A stretch of DNA of 64,000 nt. Source: Tildeniella nuda ZEHNDER 1965/U140. GTDB lineage: Bacteria > Cyanobacteriota > Cyanobacteriia > Leptolyngbyales > Leptolyngbyaceae. Positions 44,671 through 53,877 of the stretch are shown in pieces (within the stretch, counting starts at the first letter, position 1; each line of letters opens with the position of its first letter). A program made the position numbers and the translations under genes. The DNA lies in NCBI GenBank assembly GCA_019358895.1, contig JAHHIG010000016.1, positions 1 through 64,000 on the forward strand, given 5' to 3'. The notes beneath the pieces were generated by a model. The model did not search any database and had not been told where the DNA came from. It saw only the letters and a program-made list of their open reading frames with translations.

Positions 44671-46203
44671 CTATGAAACAGGTAAGCGGTTGTCTGATTG
44701 GGGCGATAGGTGATAAGTATTACGCCCAGCGGACTTCGCAGCATAGAGTGCCCGGTCAGCGGCAGCAATCACGTCTTCAGGCGAAAAATCTTGATCAGGA
44801 GTCCAGCAGGCAATCCCTACACTCAATGTTACCCAATGATTCACGGAGGAGTTTTCATGGAGAATTTGCAACCGGGCAAGATTGCGCCGAATCCGTTTAG
44901 CCACGTGCACTGCTCCTTTTGCAGGCGTATTGGGGAGGATGATCGCAAACTCTTCGCCACCATACCGCGCGGCTAAATCTGCTGGTCGTTTAATACTGTC
45001 TTTCAGCGCCTGCACCACTTGCTGTAAACAGTGGTCTCCGGCTTGATGCCCGTAGCGATCGTTATAACGCTTAAAGTAGTCAATGTCACATAGGAGCAGA
45101 GACAATGGAGCCTTTTCTCGCTGCGATCGCCCCCATTCTGCCTTGAGGTACGCATCAAAACAGCGTCGATTAGGAATTTGCGTCAATCCATCGATCGTAG
45201 CGAGGTGATGCAGCTTGCGATTTGCCTGCTTTAAATCCGCCTCAGCCTGCTTCCGCTGAATGGATGTACCCAGATGCAGCGCGATGCCGTTCACCAGTTT
45301 AAGAAGCTGGAGGTCGGGCAATTGGAACGTGCGATCGAAGAACAGCAGAATCGCTAAAACTTGGTTGTCTGACGCGATCGGTACACCAAACCCTGTTTTG
45401 AATCCAACTGCCTCTGTCAACTGAGTGCGGGGAAAGAGGGTAACGGGGATTTGTGACAAATCTGCCAGCCATTGGGGTTGTTGCGATGCCCAAATCTGAC
45501 CCGGTAGCCCAACGCCATGACTAAAGGTATAGGCATTGCTTGCCTGATCAAACTGCTGCATCGGCAGATCACTCTGGTCATAGCAGACTTGAGCGAGGCG
45601 TAACGCTTTACCTGCCTCATCGATCGTCCAGGCTTCGCAGTAGTCCCAGTCGATCGCCGCTCGAATATTGTCTAGAGTTGCTTTCAGCGCTGTGTTTAAA
45701 TCTGCGGCTTCACTCACGGCTTGAATGGTGCTGAGCAGTAGTTCAGTTGCAGCCTGTGCCTGTTGGCGATCGTGAATTTCCTGGCGAAGCTGCTGGTTTT
45801 GGGCGACAAGCTGTTGCTGTTGCCGCTGTATCGTCAGTTGATTTCTCACCCGCGCCAACACTTCTTCACCTTGAAAGGGCTTGGTGATGTAATCCGCGCC
45901 ACCTAACTCAAAGGCTTTGACCTTACTGGCTGAGTCATCCAAAGCACTCAGAAAAATAATCGGAATGTCACAGGTTTGTTGACACGCTTTCAAAGCGCCA
46001 CAGACATCATACCCATCGACCTCTGGCATCCGGATATCCAGCAAAATCAGGTCGGGCGGCTGCGACTGCACCGTTTCCAGCGCCACTGTCCCACTGATTG
46101 CCTTTCTGACCCGATAGCCATGCTGGTTGAGCACAGCAGAGAGTGTGCGGAGGTTATCCGGGTGATCGTCCACCACCAAAATACTGGCTTTCACATCAGT
46201 CAT
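44671..46203 (-). CDS. response regulator-GAF-diguanylate cyclase (GGDEF)
   Basis: A 510-residue protein. Receiver at about 6-120 (LILLDIRMPEVDG, TKPF), a short coiled coil, a GAF domain at about 155-320, then a GGDEF domain with the active-site motif GGEEF in ARYGGEEFAIILP. GGEEF is a catalytically competent variant, so it should make cyclic di-GMP when the receiver is phosphorylated. There is no membrane segment. It is the first gene of the minus-strand signalling cluster, and the promoter should be in the gap 46204-46627. The RxxD inhibitory site was not clearly seen. Confidence 0.9.
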   Translation of the reverse strand: MTDVKASILVVDDHPDNLRTLSAVLNQHGYRVRKAISGTVALETVQSQPPDLILLDIRMPEVDGYDVCGALKACQQTCDIPIIFLSALDDSASKVKAFELGGADYITKPFQGEEVLARVRNQLTIQRQQQQLVAQNQQLRQEIHDRQQAQAATELLLSTIQAVSEAADLNTALKATLDNIRAAIDWDYCEAWTIDEAGKALRLAQVCYDQSDLPMQQFDQASNAYTFSHGVGLPGQIWASQQPQWLADLSQIPVTLFPRTQLTEAVGFKTGFGVPIASDNQVLAILLFFDRTFQLPDLQLLKLVNGIALHLGTSIQRKQAEADLKQANRKLHHLATIDGLTQIPNRRCFDAYLKAEWGRSQREKAPLSLLLCDIDYFKRYNDRYGHQAGDHCLQQVVQALKDSIKRPADLAARYGGEEFAIILPNTPAKGAVHVAKRIRRNLARLQILHENSSVNHWVTLSVGIACWTPDQDFSPEDVIAAADRALYAAKSAGRNTYHLSPQSDNRLPVS

Positions 46204-46627
46204 CCTGACTCTCCGGCTGAGGAGTGAGATATGCCCCTAGCCTGCCATTCGGATGAAGTGTGAAATCACACAGTTTCGACCCAGAACGCACTGAAGGAGT
46301 CGAGTTTCCGTCCATTCTCTGAGAATTTAAGCTCACTGGATGACAGGTTTTTTGAGGATTTTAAGCTCTAGAGTGCCCAGAAAGCTGATGCCGATCGCAT
46401 ACAGTCCGCCTGATTAGACGACAAGCGGGAATTGTTTAACCAAGCAGGTGAAATGGGCATACTCCAACTGGAGGCAAATTTCCTATTTATAGCGATGAAG
46501 TGACGACGTAGCGATCGCATTTTTGCGGTATCTGTCTTCAAGCTTTTGTATTGAACCTTGACGGTGACCGATCGTTCAACGTCGCATTCGTACCTCCACC
46601 ACCTCTCGACTCTAGGACTGAGACATT
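46204..46627. other. divergent intergenic region between the diguanylate cyclase and lemA
   Basis: This 424-base gap holds the promoters for the leftward signalling cluster and the rightward lemA gene. One GCGATCGC octamer lies near 46512. I could not identify boxes, an RNA gene or other elements with confidence. Confidence 0.4.
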
Positions 46628-47218
46628 ATGGGGATTTTGATTTTTCTGGTTGTACTCATTCTGATCGTTGGCTTCATTTTGATGGATGGTTACAACGGTC
46701 TTGTGACCCTTCGCAACCGCTACAAAAATGCCTACAGCCAAATTGATGTGCAGCTACAGCGACGCTATGATTTGATTCCAAATTTGGTGGAAACCGCGAA
46801 AGGTTACATGAAGCACGAGCGGGAAACGCTGGAAGCCGTCATTGCTGCCCGGAATGCGGCACTGTCAGCCAACAGTCGCGCTGCTAGAAACCCTGGTGAT
46901 CCAACCGCCATGCAGCAGCTAGGTGATGCTGAAGGAGCGCTGACGGGAGCATTAGGACGACTCATGGTGATTTCAGAGGCTTATCCTGACCTGAAGGCAG
47001 ACCAGACAATGACGCGGGTGATGGAAGAACTGTCTTCCACGGAAAACAAAGTCGCCTTTGCTCGTCAGGCATTCAACGATGCGGTGACGCTGTACAACAC
47101 AAAGCGCGAAGTGTTCCCTAGCAATTTAGTGGCGAATGGCTTTAATTTCACACAGGCAGAACTGTTAGAAGAAGCAGCACCAGAAGTCAAAGCAGCGCCG
47201 CGAGTTTCGTTTAGTTAA
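46628..47218 (+). CDS. lemA: LemA family protein
   Basis: A 196-residue protein with one N-terminal membrane helix (ILIFLVVLILIVGFILM) and the LemA signature YNGLVTLRNRYKNAYSQIDVQ followed by RRYDLIPNLVETAKGY. LemA proteins are small membrane-anchored helical proteins facing the periplasm; their function is not well defined. They often occur next to HtpX-like M48 peptidases or TPM-domain proteins, and an M48 gene follows here after 139 bases. ATG at 46628 is the only good start. Confidence 0.9.
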   Translation: MGILIFLVVLILIVGFILMDGYNGLVTLRNRYKNAYSQIDVQLQRRYDLIPNLVETAKGYMKHERETLEAVIAARNAALSANSRAARNPGDPTAMQQLGDAEGALTGALGRLMVISEAYPDLKADQTMTRVMEELSSTENKVAFARQAFNDAVTLYNTKREVFPSNLVANGFNFTQAELLEEAAPEVKAAPRVSFS

Positions 47219-47220
47219 AA

Positions 47221-47265
47221 ATCAGCCATCAGCGGTCAGCAAAAAGCGGATAGCTGATGGCTGAT
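47221..47265. repeat. 13-bp inverted repeat between lemA and the M48 peptidase gene
   Basis: ATCAGCCATCAGC at 47221-47233 is the exact reverse complement of GCTGATGGCTGAT at 47253-47265, with a 19-base loop. GCTGATAGCT-type repeats follow to about 47275. It starts right after the lemA stop. It could be an attenuator or mRNA-processing stem; there is no T-tract, so a simple terminator is unlikely. Confidence 0.7.
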
Positions 47266-47357
47266 AGCTGATAGCTATTCCTATCTTCACCATTTAAACC
47301 ATTCACTTTTGGAGGATGCGCGGGCTGCACCTGTCACAATCCTCCTGACGGAGCAGC

Positions 47358-49463
47358 ATGAATTTTTTTGAGCATCAAGATCAAGCGCGAAAGAATACTC
47401 GGAAGCTGATTTTTCTCTTTGCCCTTTCGTTGCTGTTTATTACTGGCACAGTCTATTTGGCGGCAGTCGTCACGCTGTCAGGTTCGCTTAAGGGGTCGAA
47501 ACCGCGATCGTCCCGCAATGCAATCAACTGCACCCAACCGCGTCCTGCCGCCTCTGAGCCTGGTGTTACCCCCAACATGAGCGATCCGGCGCAACGCTTC
47601 AAACCGCGTGATTCCAATCGTGTTGCCGTTAGTTCCAGTCCTGTGCTGGTGCCGTGTCCGCCTGTCACTCAGAAAGCAGCCTTTAGCTGGTGGCAACCCT
47701 CGCTGTTTTTCACCATTGGTACGGGCACAGTAGTACTGGTGGGTTTGGGTAGCCTGTACAAAATTCAGACCTTGAAAGCGGGGGGCAGTATCATTGCTCA
47801 GGAAATGGGCGGACGGTTGCTGCTGTCGGAAATGGCGCATCCCGAAGAACGGCAGTTGTTGAATGTCGTAGAGGAAATGGCGATCGCCGCTGGCATTTCA
47901 GTGCCTGCTGTGTATGTGATGGATAATGAACAGGGCATCAATGCCTTTGCGGCTGGCTTTACGCCGAATGATGCAGTCATTGGTGTGACTCGTGGCACGT
48001 TGGAACAGTTGTCACGTGACGAACTGCAAGGCGTGATTGGGCATGAATTCAGCCACATTTTGAATGGCGATATGCGGCTCAATATCCGTCTGATCGGCAT
48101 TTTGCACGGGCTGCTGCTGCTTTACATTACAGGGCGAGTGGTGATCGATTGGCGACCGCGCGGCAAGGAAGGGAATGCAGTGTTAGCGTTCGGTATCGCT
48201 CTGGTAGTGATTGGTAGCTTTGGCTTGCTGTGCGGACGGCTAATCAAAAGCGCGATTTCGCGTCAGCGTGAGTTTTTAGCCGATGCCTCTGCGGTGCAGT
48301 TTACGCGCAACCCCGCTGGGATTGCAGGTGCATTGGACAAAATCGCCAATCATCACTACAGTTCGCTCGTGCATGCGCCATCAGCCGAGAGCAACAGTCA
48401 CCTGTTCTTTGGCAGCGCCCTACGCTTCAATTTTCTGGAAGAACTGTTTGCGACTCATCCACCGTTGGGGCAGCGCATTCGTCGGCTGAACGCATCAAAA
48501 CGGCAGTATGCAGGGCAAGCGCCGATGTCCTCAAGCAGCCCAGCCGTAGGGGAAGAATCGCTGACGATGGGGTTTGCAGGTGGGTCACCAGTTACTCGAT
48601 CGCCCCATATTCAGGCAAACCCTGCTCAGATCGTGTCACAGATTGGCACGGTTACGCCTGAACATTACGCTTATGCCAAAGCTTTATTGGGACAGTTACC
48701 CGAATCGCTTCTGTTGGGTATTCGAGAACCTCAAGGCGCGATCGCGATCGTCTACGGGCTGTTGCTTGACACCCAAAATCTTCAGGTCCGAACCCAGCAA
48801 CTAGAGTGGCTAAAGCAGGTTGAACCCGCTGATGTGATTGAAAAGACGCTGACGTTGAGTGCCGACATTGATGCACTTGACCCGCGATCGCGGCTGCCAT
48901 TGGTGGATCTCACCGTACCCGTGCTGCGTCAGAGCGATACTGATCAGCATCAGCGGCTCTTTAAATGCATTCAGGGCTTGGCAAATGCGGATGGTCGCTG
49001 GTCACTGCCAGAGTTTGTGCTGTATGCTGTCTTGCGCCATCGCTTGCAGCCCTCTAGCGCGACCAGCACTCAAGCAACCGAGTTCACTACGATCGGGCAA
49101 ATTTGGTCAGACTGTTTGATTTTGCTGTCAGGCTTGGCGCAGGTCGGGCAAACGGGTACTGATGCGATCGCCTATGCCTTTCGCTCTGGCGTGTATCGTT
49201 TACCAGGAGCGGGGCAAGAAACCCTACCCGATGCGCCACCTGCCTGCAACATGAAAACGCTGAAGCACAGCCTCGATCGCCTGAATCTGGCAACCCCAAA
49301 ACTCAAACAAGCGATCGTTGATGCCTGTGCTCATACGGTCTTGCTAGATAACAAAGTCACAGTGCAAGAGACAGAATTGCTGAGAGCAATCGTCATTCTG
49401 CTCGATTGCCCCATGCCTCCCTTCTTAAACACTGGCAGCAAGATGTTTGCCAGAAATGTGTAG
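47358..49463 (+). CDS. M48 family metallopeptidase (HtpX/Ste24-like)
   Basis: A 701-residue membrane protease. The first membrane helix is at about 17-39, followed by a Pro/Ser-rich segment (42-106) and a second helix (about 113-133). The zinc motif HEFSH is at 229-233, followed by further hydrophobic segments and the EFLADASAVQFTR region with the third metal ligand. A cytoplasmic-looking C-terminal half of about 300 residues (TPEHYAYAKALLGQLPESLL onward) has a TerB-like helical look at its end (VDACAHTVLLDNKVTVQETELLRAI). It probably degrades misfolded membrane proteins. It pairs with lemA upstream. Confidence 0.85.
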   Translation: MNFFEHQDQARKNTRKLIFLFALSLLFITGTVYLAAVVTLSGSLKGSKPRSSRNAINCTQPRPAASEPGVTPNMSDPAQRFKPRDSNRVAVSSSPVLVPCPPVTQKAAFSWWQPSLFFTIGTGTVVLVGLGSLYKIQTLKAGGSIIAQEMGGRLLLSEMAHPEERQLLNVVEEMAIAAGISVPAVYVMDNEQGINAFAAGFTPNDAVIGVTRGTLEQLSRDELQGVIGHEFSHILNGDMRLNIRLIGILHGLLLLYITGRVVIDWRPRGKEGNAVLAFGIALVVIGSFGLLCGRLIKSAISRQREFLADASAVQFTRNPAGIAGALDKIANHHYSSLVHAPSAESNSHLFFGSALRFNFLEELFATHPPLGQRIRRLNASKRQYAGQAPMSSSSPAVGEESLTMGFAGGSPVTRSPHIQANPAQIVSQIGTVTPEHYAYAKALLGQLPESLLLGIREPQGAIAIVYGLLLDTQNLQVRTQQLEWLKQVEPADVIEKTLTLSADIDALDPRSRLPLVDLTVPVLRQSDTDQHQRLFKCIQGLANADGRWSLPEFVLYAVLRHRLQPSSATSTQATEFTTIGQIWSDCLILLSGLAQVGQTGTDAIAYAFRSGVYRLPGAGQETLPDAPPACNMKTLKHSLDRLNLATPKLKQAIVDACAHTVLLDNKVTVQETELLRAIVILLDCPMPPFLNTGSKMFARNV

Positions 49464-49546
49464 CGACCCAACTGGATCAAAACCCGCAGCGATCGCAAGA
49501 TCCCGCATAATTCAGGTGTATCCACTTGGTAAGCGAGAGACAGACT

Positions 49547-50722
49547 GTGAGCGATCGGCGATTTTGTTTAACCTCCTGTTTGTTAGCTCTGGTTTTGGCG
49601 GTCATGCCACTCTTGACAGGCTGCGATTTGCCGCAAGTAAGCGCTGAAGAGCGGCTGTTTCTCAACCTGAAGCTGGACTTTTTGGACGACTACCAGTTGC
49701 CGAAGCAAGACTTTAAGGGGACTCGCGTCGGTGGGCTGTCTGGCATGACCTACGATCGCCAGCGCGATCGCTTTTACGCCCTTTCGGACGATCGCAGCGA
49801 GTTTGCGCCTGCTCGGTTCTATACGCTTAAGCTGGCTCTAGATCAGGCTAACGCTAATACGCCCCAGATTAAACAGGTGGCGATCGAAACCGTCACGACA
49901 ATCATGGGCGAAGACAGCAAGCCCTATGTGAAGGGCACGATCGATCCAGAAGGCATTGCGCTGTCGCCACTGGACACAGTTTTCATCTCCAGTGAAGGCG
50001 TGACGCGGGATGGCATTCCACCGTTCGTGCGCGAATTTGACCTCAAAACGGGGAAGTGGAAACGGAACCTGCAACTTCCCAAGCGCTACAGTCCTGATGC
50101 GGAGGGAGACCAGCAAACGCAGGGCGTGCAGGATAATTTGGGGTTTGAATCGCTGACGATCGCCTCTAGCAGCTATGGGAAAACAGCGGTTGAACCCTTC
50201 CGTCTGTTTGCTGCGACTGAGTCCGCTCTCAAGCAAGATATTAGCCCGATGGAGCAGACGCAGGGAGCCAAAAATCGTTTGCTGCACTATATGCTGGAGG
50301 CTCGTCGAGCGCTCCTCATTTCTGAGCATTTGTATCAGCTCGATCCTCCACCAAACGGCGCGATCGCTCATGGGTTAACAGATTTGCTGGCGATCGATCA
50401 GGGTGGTCATTTTCTCAGCCTGGAGCGATCGTTTGGCAACAAAGGCTTTGGAGTGAAGCTGTTTCAACTAGCAACGGGTGGTGCAACAGATATTTCATCG
50501 ATCGACAGCTTGAAAGGCACCTTGCGCGGCACGGTAGCAATTCCCAAAAAGCTGTTGCTTGACCTCTCTTTTCTGGATGTGCCACTGGATAACCTTGAAG
50601 GGATGGCGATCGGACCGCGTTTGCCGGATGGTAGCCGCAGTTTGTTACTGGTTAGTGACGACAACTTTCGTGACGAGCAGGTGACACAGTTTTTGCTGTT
50701 TCGTCTGAAGGGGTTGGGTTGA
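49547..50722 (+). CDS. esterase-like phytase family lipoprotein
   Basis: I place the start at GTG 49547 ([15 protein letters not shown]), giving a clear lipoprotein signal: a hydrophobic stretch and the lipobox LLTGC at about residues 20-24. The mature part matches the phytase-like beta-propeller family: [57 protein letters not shown]. These proteins are secreted or membrane-anchored and are thought to act on phosphate esters; the exact substrate is unknown. It is about 390 residues, a normal length. An upstream TTG would add a few residues. Confidence 0.8.
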   Translation: MSDRRFCLTSCLLALVLAVMPLLTGCDLPQVSAEERLFLNLKLDFLDDYQLPKQDFKGTRVGGLSGMTYDRQRDRFYALSDDRSEFAPARFYTLKLALDQANANTPQIKQVAIETVTTIMGEDSKPYVKGTIDPEGIALSPLDTVFISSEGVTRDGIPPFVREFDLKTGKWKRNLQLPKRYSPDAEGDQQTQGVQDNLGFESLTIASSSYGKTAVEPFRLFAATESALKQDISPMEQTQGAKNRLLHYMLEARRALLISEHLYQLDPPPNGAIAHGLTDLLAIDQGGHFLSLERSFGNKGFGVKLFQLATGGATDISSIDSLKGTLRGTVAIPKKLLLDLSFLDVPLDNLEGMAIGPRLPDGSRSLLLVSDDNFRDEQVTQFLLFRLKGLG

Positions 50723-50813
50723 GTGGCAGAAGGCAGAAGGTAGAAGGCAGAAGGCAGGAGGCAGAAGGTAGAAGGCAGGAGGCAGAAGGTAGAAGGCAGA
50801 AGGTAAAGGGTAA
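50722..50813 (+). repeat. AGAAGGC-type STRR repeat
   Basis: Just after the stop of the phytase-like gene, heptamer-based units (AGAAGGC, AGAAGGT, AGGAGGC) run for about 90 bases. It carries no gene. The same purine-rich motif occurs inverted in the phytochrome kinase (30480-30530) and near 59520. Confidence 0.85.
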
Positions 50814-50940
50814 GAAATAAAACAGCTAAGGGATCACACTTCACACCTCTCCTTCAAATCAAAACTCAAAACTTCTTATGCAGCAGAGGAGACAGCGACC
50901 GTTTTAAGATAGTGTCAGTCTTTTAGTGCGGATACGATCG

Positions 50941-51531
50941 ATGACTCACTCTACCGATATTGCAACCCTGGGACGTTGGATGGCGGCAGACTTTAGCAAC
51001 CAGGCACAGGCATTTGAAAATCCGCCCTTCTTTGCTCACATTCGCGTTTGTATGCGCCCGTTACCTGTATCGCTGTTGTCGGGGGTGAGTTTGATGGTAG
51101 AGCAGGCATACGATTACGCGCTCAACGCTCCCTACCGCTTGCGAGTGCTGAAGCTAATGGCAACAAACGATCGCATCGAAATCGAGAATTTTTTAGTGCG
51201 CGATGAAGCGCAATTTTACGGTGCCACGCGTGATGTTAAGCGACTGGAAACCCTGACAGCCGATCGCCTGGAAAAGCTGCCTGGATGCAACGTGCGGGTG
51301 CATTGGACGGGAAATAGCTTCAAGGGACAGGTAGAACCTGGCAAAGCCTGCATTGTCGTGCGTAAAGGCGCAACGACCTACCTCGACAGTGAATTTGAAA
51401 TTGACGGTGAAAAATTTAGCAGCCTCGATCGCGGGCGCGACCCCGAAACCGATGAACACCTGTGGGGATCGGTCGCGGGACCGTTTGAATTTGTGCGTTG
51501 GGCGAGCTTTGCTGATGAAATCAAGGTGTAA
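50941..51531 (+). CDS. cpcT: CpcT/CpeT family phycobiliprotein lyase
   Basis: The ATG at 50941 (MTHSTDIATLGRWMAADFSN) gives 196 residues, the usual length. Family patterns include LGRWMAADFSNQAQAFENP, FAHIRVCMRPLP, VEQAYDYALNAPYRLRVL and LPGCNVRVHW. CpcT attaches phycocyanobilin to Cys-153 of the phycocyanin beta subunit; CpeT paralogues act on phycoerythrin, and the sequence alone does not separate these. It is cytoplasmic and contributes to phycobilisome assembly. The deaminase gene starts 2 bases downstream, so the two are probably co-transcribed, though functionally unrelated. Confidence 0.85.
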   Translation: MTHSTDIATLGRWMAADFSNQAQAFENPPFFAHIRVCMRPLPVSLLSGVSLMVEQAYDYALNAPYRLRVLKLMATNDRIEIENFLVRDEAQFYGATRDVKRLETLTADRLEKLPGCNVRVHWTGNSFKGQVEPGKACIVVRKGATTYLDSEFEIDGEKFSSLDRGRDPETDEHLWGSVAGPFEFVRWASFADEIKV

Positions 51532-51533
51532 TC

Positions 51534-52787
51534 ATGTACGACTTGCTCCTGCGTAATGGTCGCCTGCTTTACAGTGACGGGACGATCGCTGGCGTAGATG
51601 TTGCGATACAGCAGGGAGCGATCGTTGCCATTGCACCGCAGCTTGCTGAACCTGCCAAAACTGAACTCGATCTTCAAAAGCAACTGATCAGCCCTCCCTT
51701 TGTCGAGTCACACATTCATCTAGATTCTGCGTTGACAGTGGGCGAACCACGGTGGAATCAGAGCGGCACCCTATTTGAAGGGATTGAGATCTGGCGCGAT
51801 CGCAAGCAAAATCTATCCCTGGAAGATGTCAAATCCCGTGCCATTGAAACCCTGAAGCAGCAAGCCATGCGGGGCGTTTTATTCGTTCGCAGCCATGCCG
51901 ATGTGAGCGAAACTAGCCTCACTGCACTTCAGGCACTTTTAGAAGTCCGTGAAGCCGTAAGAGAATGGATAACTGTACAAGTTGTCGCCTTTCCACAGGA
52001 CGGCATTTATGGTGGATCACAGAATGACCATCTCATTGAAAAAGCAATGGAAATGGGTGCTGATGCAGTGGGTGGCATTCCCCATTACGAACTAACGCGA
52101 GAGGACGGTGTGAAATCGGTTCATCGCATTTTTGAGCTGGCACAGAAGTACGATCGCCTCATCGACATCCACTGCGACGAGATTGACGACGATCAGTCTC
52201 GCTTTCTTGAAGTCGTTGCCGCTTGTGCGCTGCATACAGGCATGGGTTCTCGCGTCACTGCCAGCCACACGACAGCGTTTGGGTCTTACAACAATGCCTA
52301 TGCCTTCAAGCTGCTGAGCTTTCTACGCCGCACCGAACTTAACTTCATCGCCAACCCTCTGATCAACATTACGCTTCAAGGTCGCACCGATACGTATCCC
52401 AAACGTCGGGGTGTGACGCGCGTCAAGGAACTCTGGCAGCAAGGTACGAATGTCAGTTTTGGACACGATTGCGTCCAAGATCCCTGGTATTCTCTCGGCA
52501 CTGGCAACATGCTGGACGTTGCTTCAATGGGACTCCACGTTTGTCAAATGACGGGTAAGGCTGAGATCGACGCTTGCTACAACATGGTGACGTGGAACGG
52601 TGCCAGAACGCTCAATGTGAGCGATCGCTACGGCATTGAAGTGGGTAAACCTGCCAATCTCATCGTGCTAGATGCTAAAGACCGCTATGATGCCATCCGC
52701 AGCCGTGCCACTGTGAGCTACGTGATCGCTCAAGGTAAACTGCTGGCACAAACCGACGCGCCAAGAGCGATTTGGCACGGGGAGTAG
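51534..52787 (+). CDS. codA: cytosine deaminase
   Basis: A 417-residue amidohydrolase, close to the 427 residues of E. coli CodA. It has LISPPFVESHIHLDSAL with the metal-binding HxH, VRSHADVSE, DIHCDEIDDDQ with the catalytic Glu region, VTASHTTAFGSY and FGHDCVQDPWYSLG. It deaminates cytosine to uracil for pyrimidine salvage. Some relatives act on isoguanine or other purine and pyrimidine analogues, so the exact substrate is inferred. The start ATG at 51534 lies almost on the cpcT stop. Confidence 0.85.
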   Translation: MYDLLLRNGRLLYSDGTIAGVDVAIQQGAIVAIAPQLAEPAKTELDLQKQLISPPFVESHIHLDSALTVGEPRWNQSGTLFEGIEIWRDRKQNLSLEDVKSRAIETLKQQAMRGVLFVRSHADVSETSLTALQALLEVREAVREWITVQVVAFPQDGIYGGSQNDHLIEKAMEMGADAVGGIPHYELTREDGVKSVHRIFELAQKYDRLIDIHCDEIDDDQSRFLEVVAACALHTGMGSRVTASHTTAFGSYNNAYAFKLLSFLRRTELNFIANPLINITLQGRTDTYPKRRGVTRVKELWQQGTNVSFGHDCVQDPWYSLGTGNMLDVASMGLHVCQMTGKAEIDACYNMVTWNGARTLNVSDRYGIEVGKPANLIVLDAKDRYDAIRSRATVSYVIAQGKLLAQTDAPRAIWHGE

Positions 52788-53188
52788 AAGCCTCAGCAAC
52801 TTAATTCAGGCGCGAGTGAGTAGAGTTGAACGACTTGACTCACTCATTTGGCATGTTGTGTCTGCCTGACCCGCCTCTAGCCAGCTTTTAGCCGCATCGA
52901 ACCAACATTAAAGATTAGAGGATTTGTTAAGAAGTGTTAATTTGGCGGTGCCTTAGGTTGATTGAAGCGCGATCGTTACAGTTTTTTGCAAATTCCACTG
53001 TTCAAAACAGGATTTTTCGAGCGTAACTCTGCCAATAATTTATGCATTGTTATATTTGCTTATATTTCGTAATGAACAGTCTAAGAATCCAGTGATAGTA
53101 TGTAATCACTGGGATAGAAGAGCCTTTAACTCTTCATATAAATGCGTTCTTTACAGCTCGTGTTTTCACGGCTAAGGAGTTAAGACTG
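52788..53188. other. intergenic region after the deaminase gene
   Basis: This 401-base gap has no gene. An 8-base stem, GAGTGAGT (52814-52821) with ACTCACTC (52838-52845), lies 27 bases after the deaminase stop and may help termination, but lacks a T-tract. The rest is AT-rich from about 52900 and should contain the promoter of the following small gene, which has an AAGGAG ribosome-binding site at about 53175. Confidence 0.4.
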
Positions 53189-53404
53189 ATGATTTTTGAT
53201 GACTTTAATAACATCGAAGTTAAACCAGAAACTCGCAACCATAGAGGTTGTTTTGTTCAAGAAGCAGCCTACAAACTGGTCAGCATCGATCGTTCAGGCT
53301 GGGCTTTTATCTGTATGAATGATGCCGTTTGCCATTACGTCGATCCTGACAATTTGCAGCAAACTGCCTCGATAGAGCTAGATAAGGATTTGTCACAAAT
53401 CTAA
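53189..53404 (+). CDS. small hypothetical protein
   Basis: A 71-residue protein with an AAGGAG site correctly placed before the ATG and a strong terminator 36 bases after its stop, so it is a real single-gene unit. The sequence has CFVQEAAYKLVSIDRSGWAF and CMNDAVCHYVDP, with no membrane segment. No family was recognised. The long AT-rich leader suggests regulated expression. Confidence 0.6.
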   Translation: MIFDDFNNIEVKPETRNHRGCFVQEAAYKLVSIDRSGWAFICMNDAVCHYVDPDNLQQTASIELDKDLSQI

Positions 53405-53440
53405 AATACCTGAAGAACTAACGATGAATAGGCGTGTCAA

Positions 53441-53475
53441 ATGGCTGATTTAAACCTAAATCAGCCATCTTTTTT
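53441..53475 (+). terminator. rho-independent terminator
   Basis: ATGGCTGATTTA at 53441-53452 pairs perfectly with TAAATCAGCCAT at 53457-53468 across a 4-base loop, followed by CTTTTTT. It terminates the small gene at 53189. Confidence 0.9.
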
Positions 53476-53619
53476 GTTAATATGAAGTCCAAGACTAAAG
53501 ATATTTTTCAGAATCTGAATCACAGACTTTGAACTTAATTGGGATATTTGAATGTAATCTCTCAACTCCGTAGTTAACCCTTTGTCCTCATCCAAGCGCA
53601 TATTGCAATACTAAGATTT

Positions 53620-53877
53620 ATGAGAGAGCGATTACTTCAGTGGCTCAATGTAGCGCTGATGGTGGATTTATTCCTGGTGTTGTTCAGCTTTTTATGGCTG
53701 GCAGTTGCCGTGGCTGGTCGAGCTGCAAATGTGCCGCTGGGTCTCGACCTTTGGTACAAACTTTGGGAGCCTGTCTTCACACCAGCGCTTGGCATTCTGA
53801 TGGCAGGCGCGTTGCTGAGTGGTGCGCTGAGTTGGGTTGCTAAGCGCTGGCGCGAACGCTCAACTGGCAATACTTAA
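53620..53877 (+). CDS. small two-helix membrane protein
   Basis: An 85-residue protein with two hydrophobic segments, VALMVDLFLVLFSFLWLAVAV (about 11-31) and FTPALGILMAGALLSGAL (about 52-69), joined by a short loop. The C-terminus is basic (AKRWRERS). No family was recognised, although similar small proteins occur widely in cyanobacteria. Its stop overlaps the end of the convergent epimerase gene by 4 bases. Confidence 0.65.
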   Translation: MRERLLQWLNVALMVDLFLVLFSFLWLAVAVAGRAANVPLGLDLWYKLWEPVFTPALGILMAGALLSGALSWVAKRWRERSTGNT

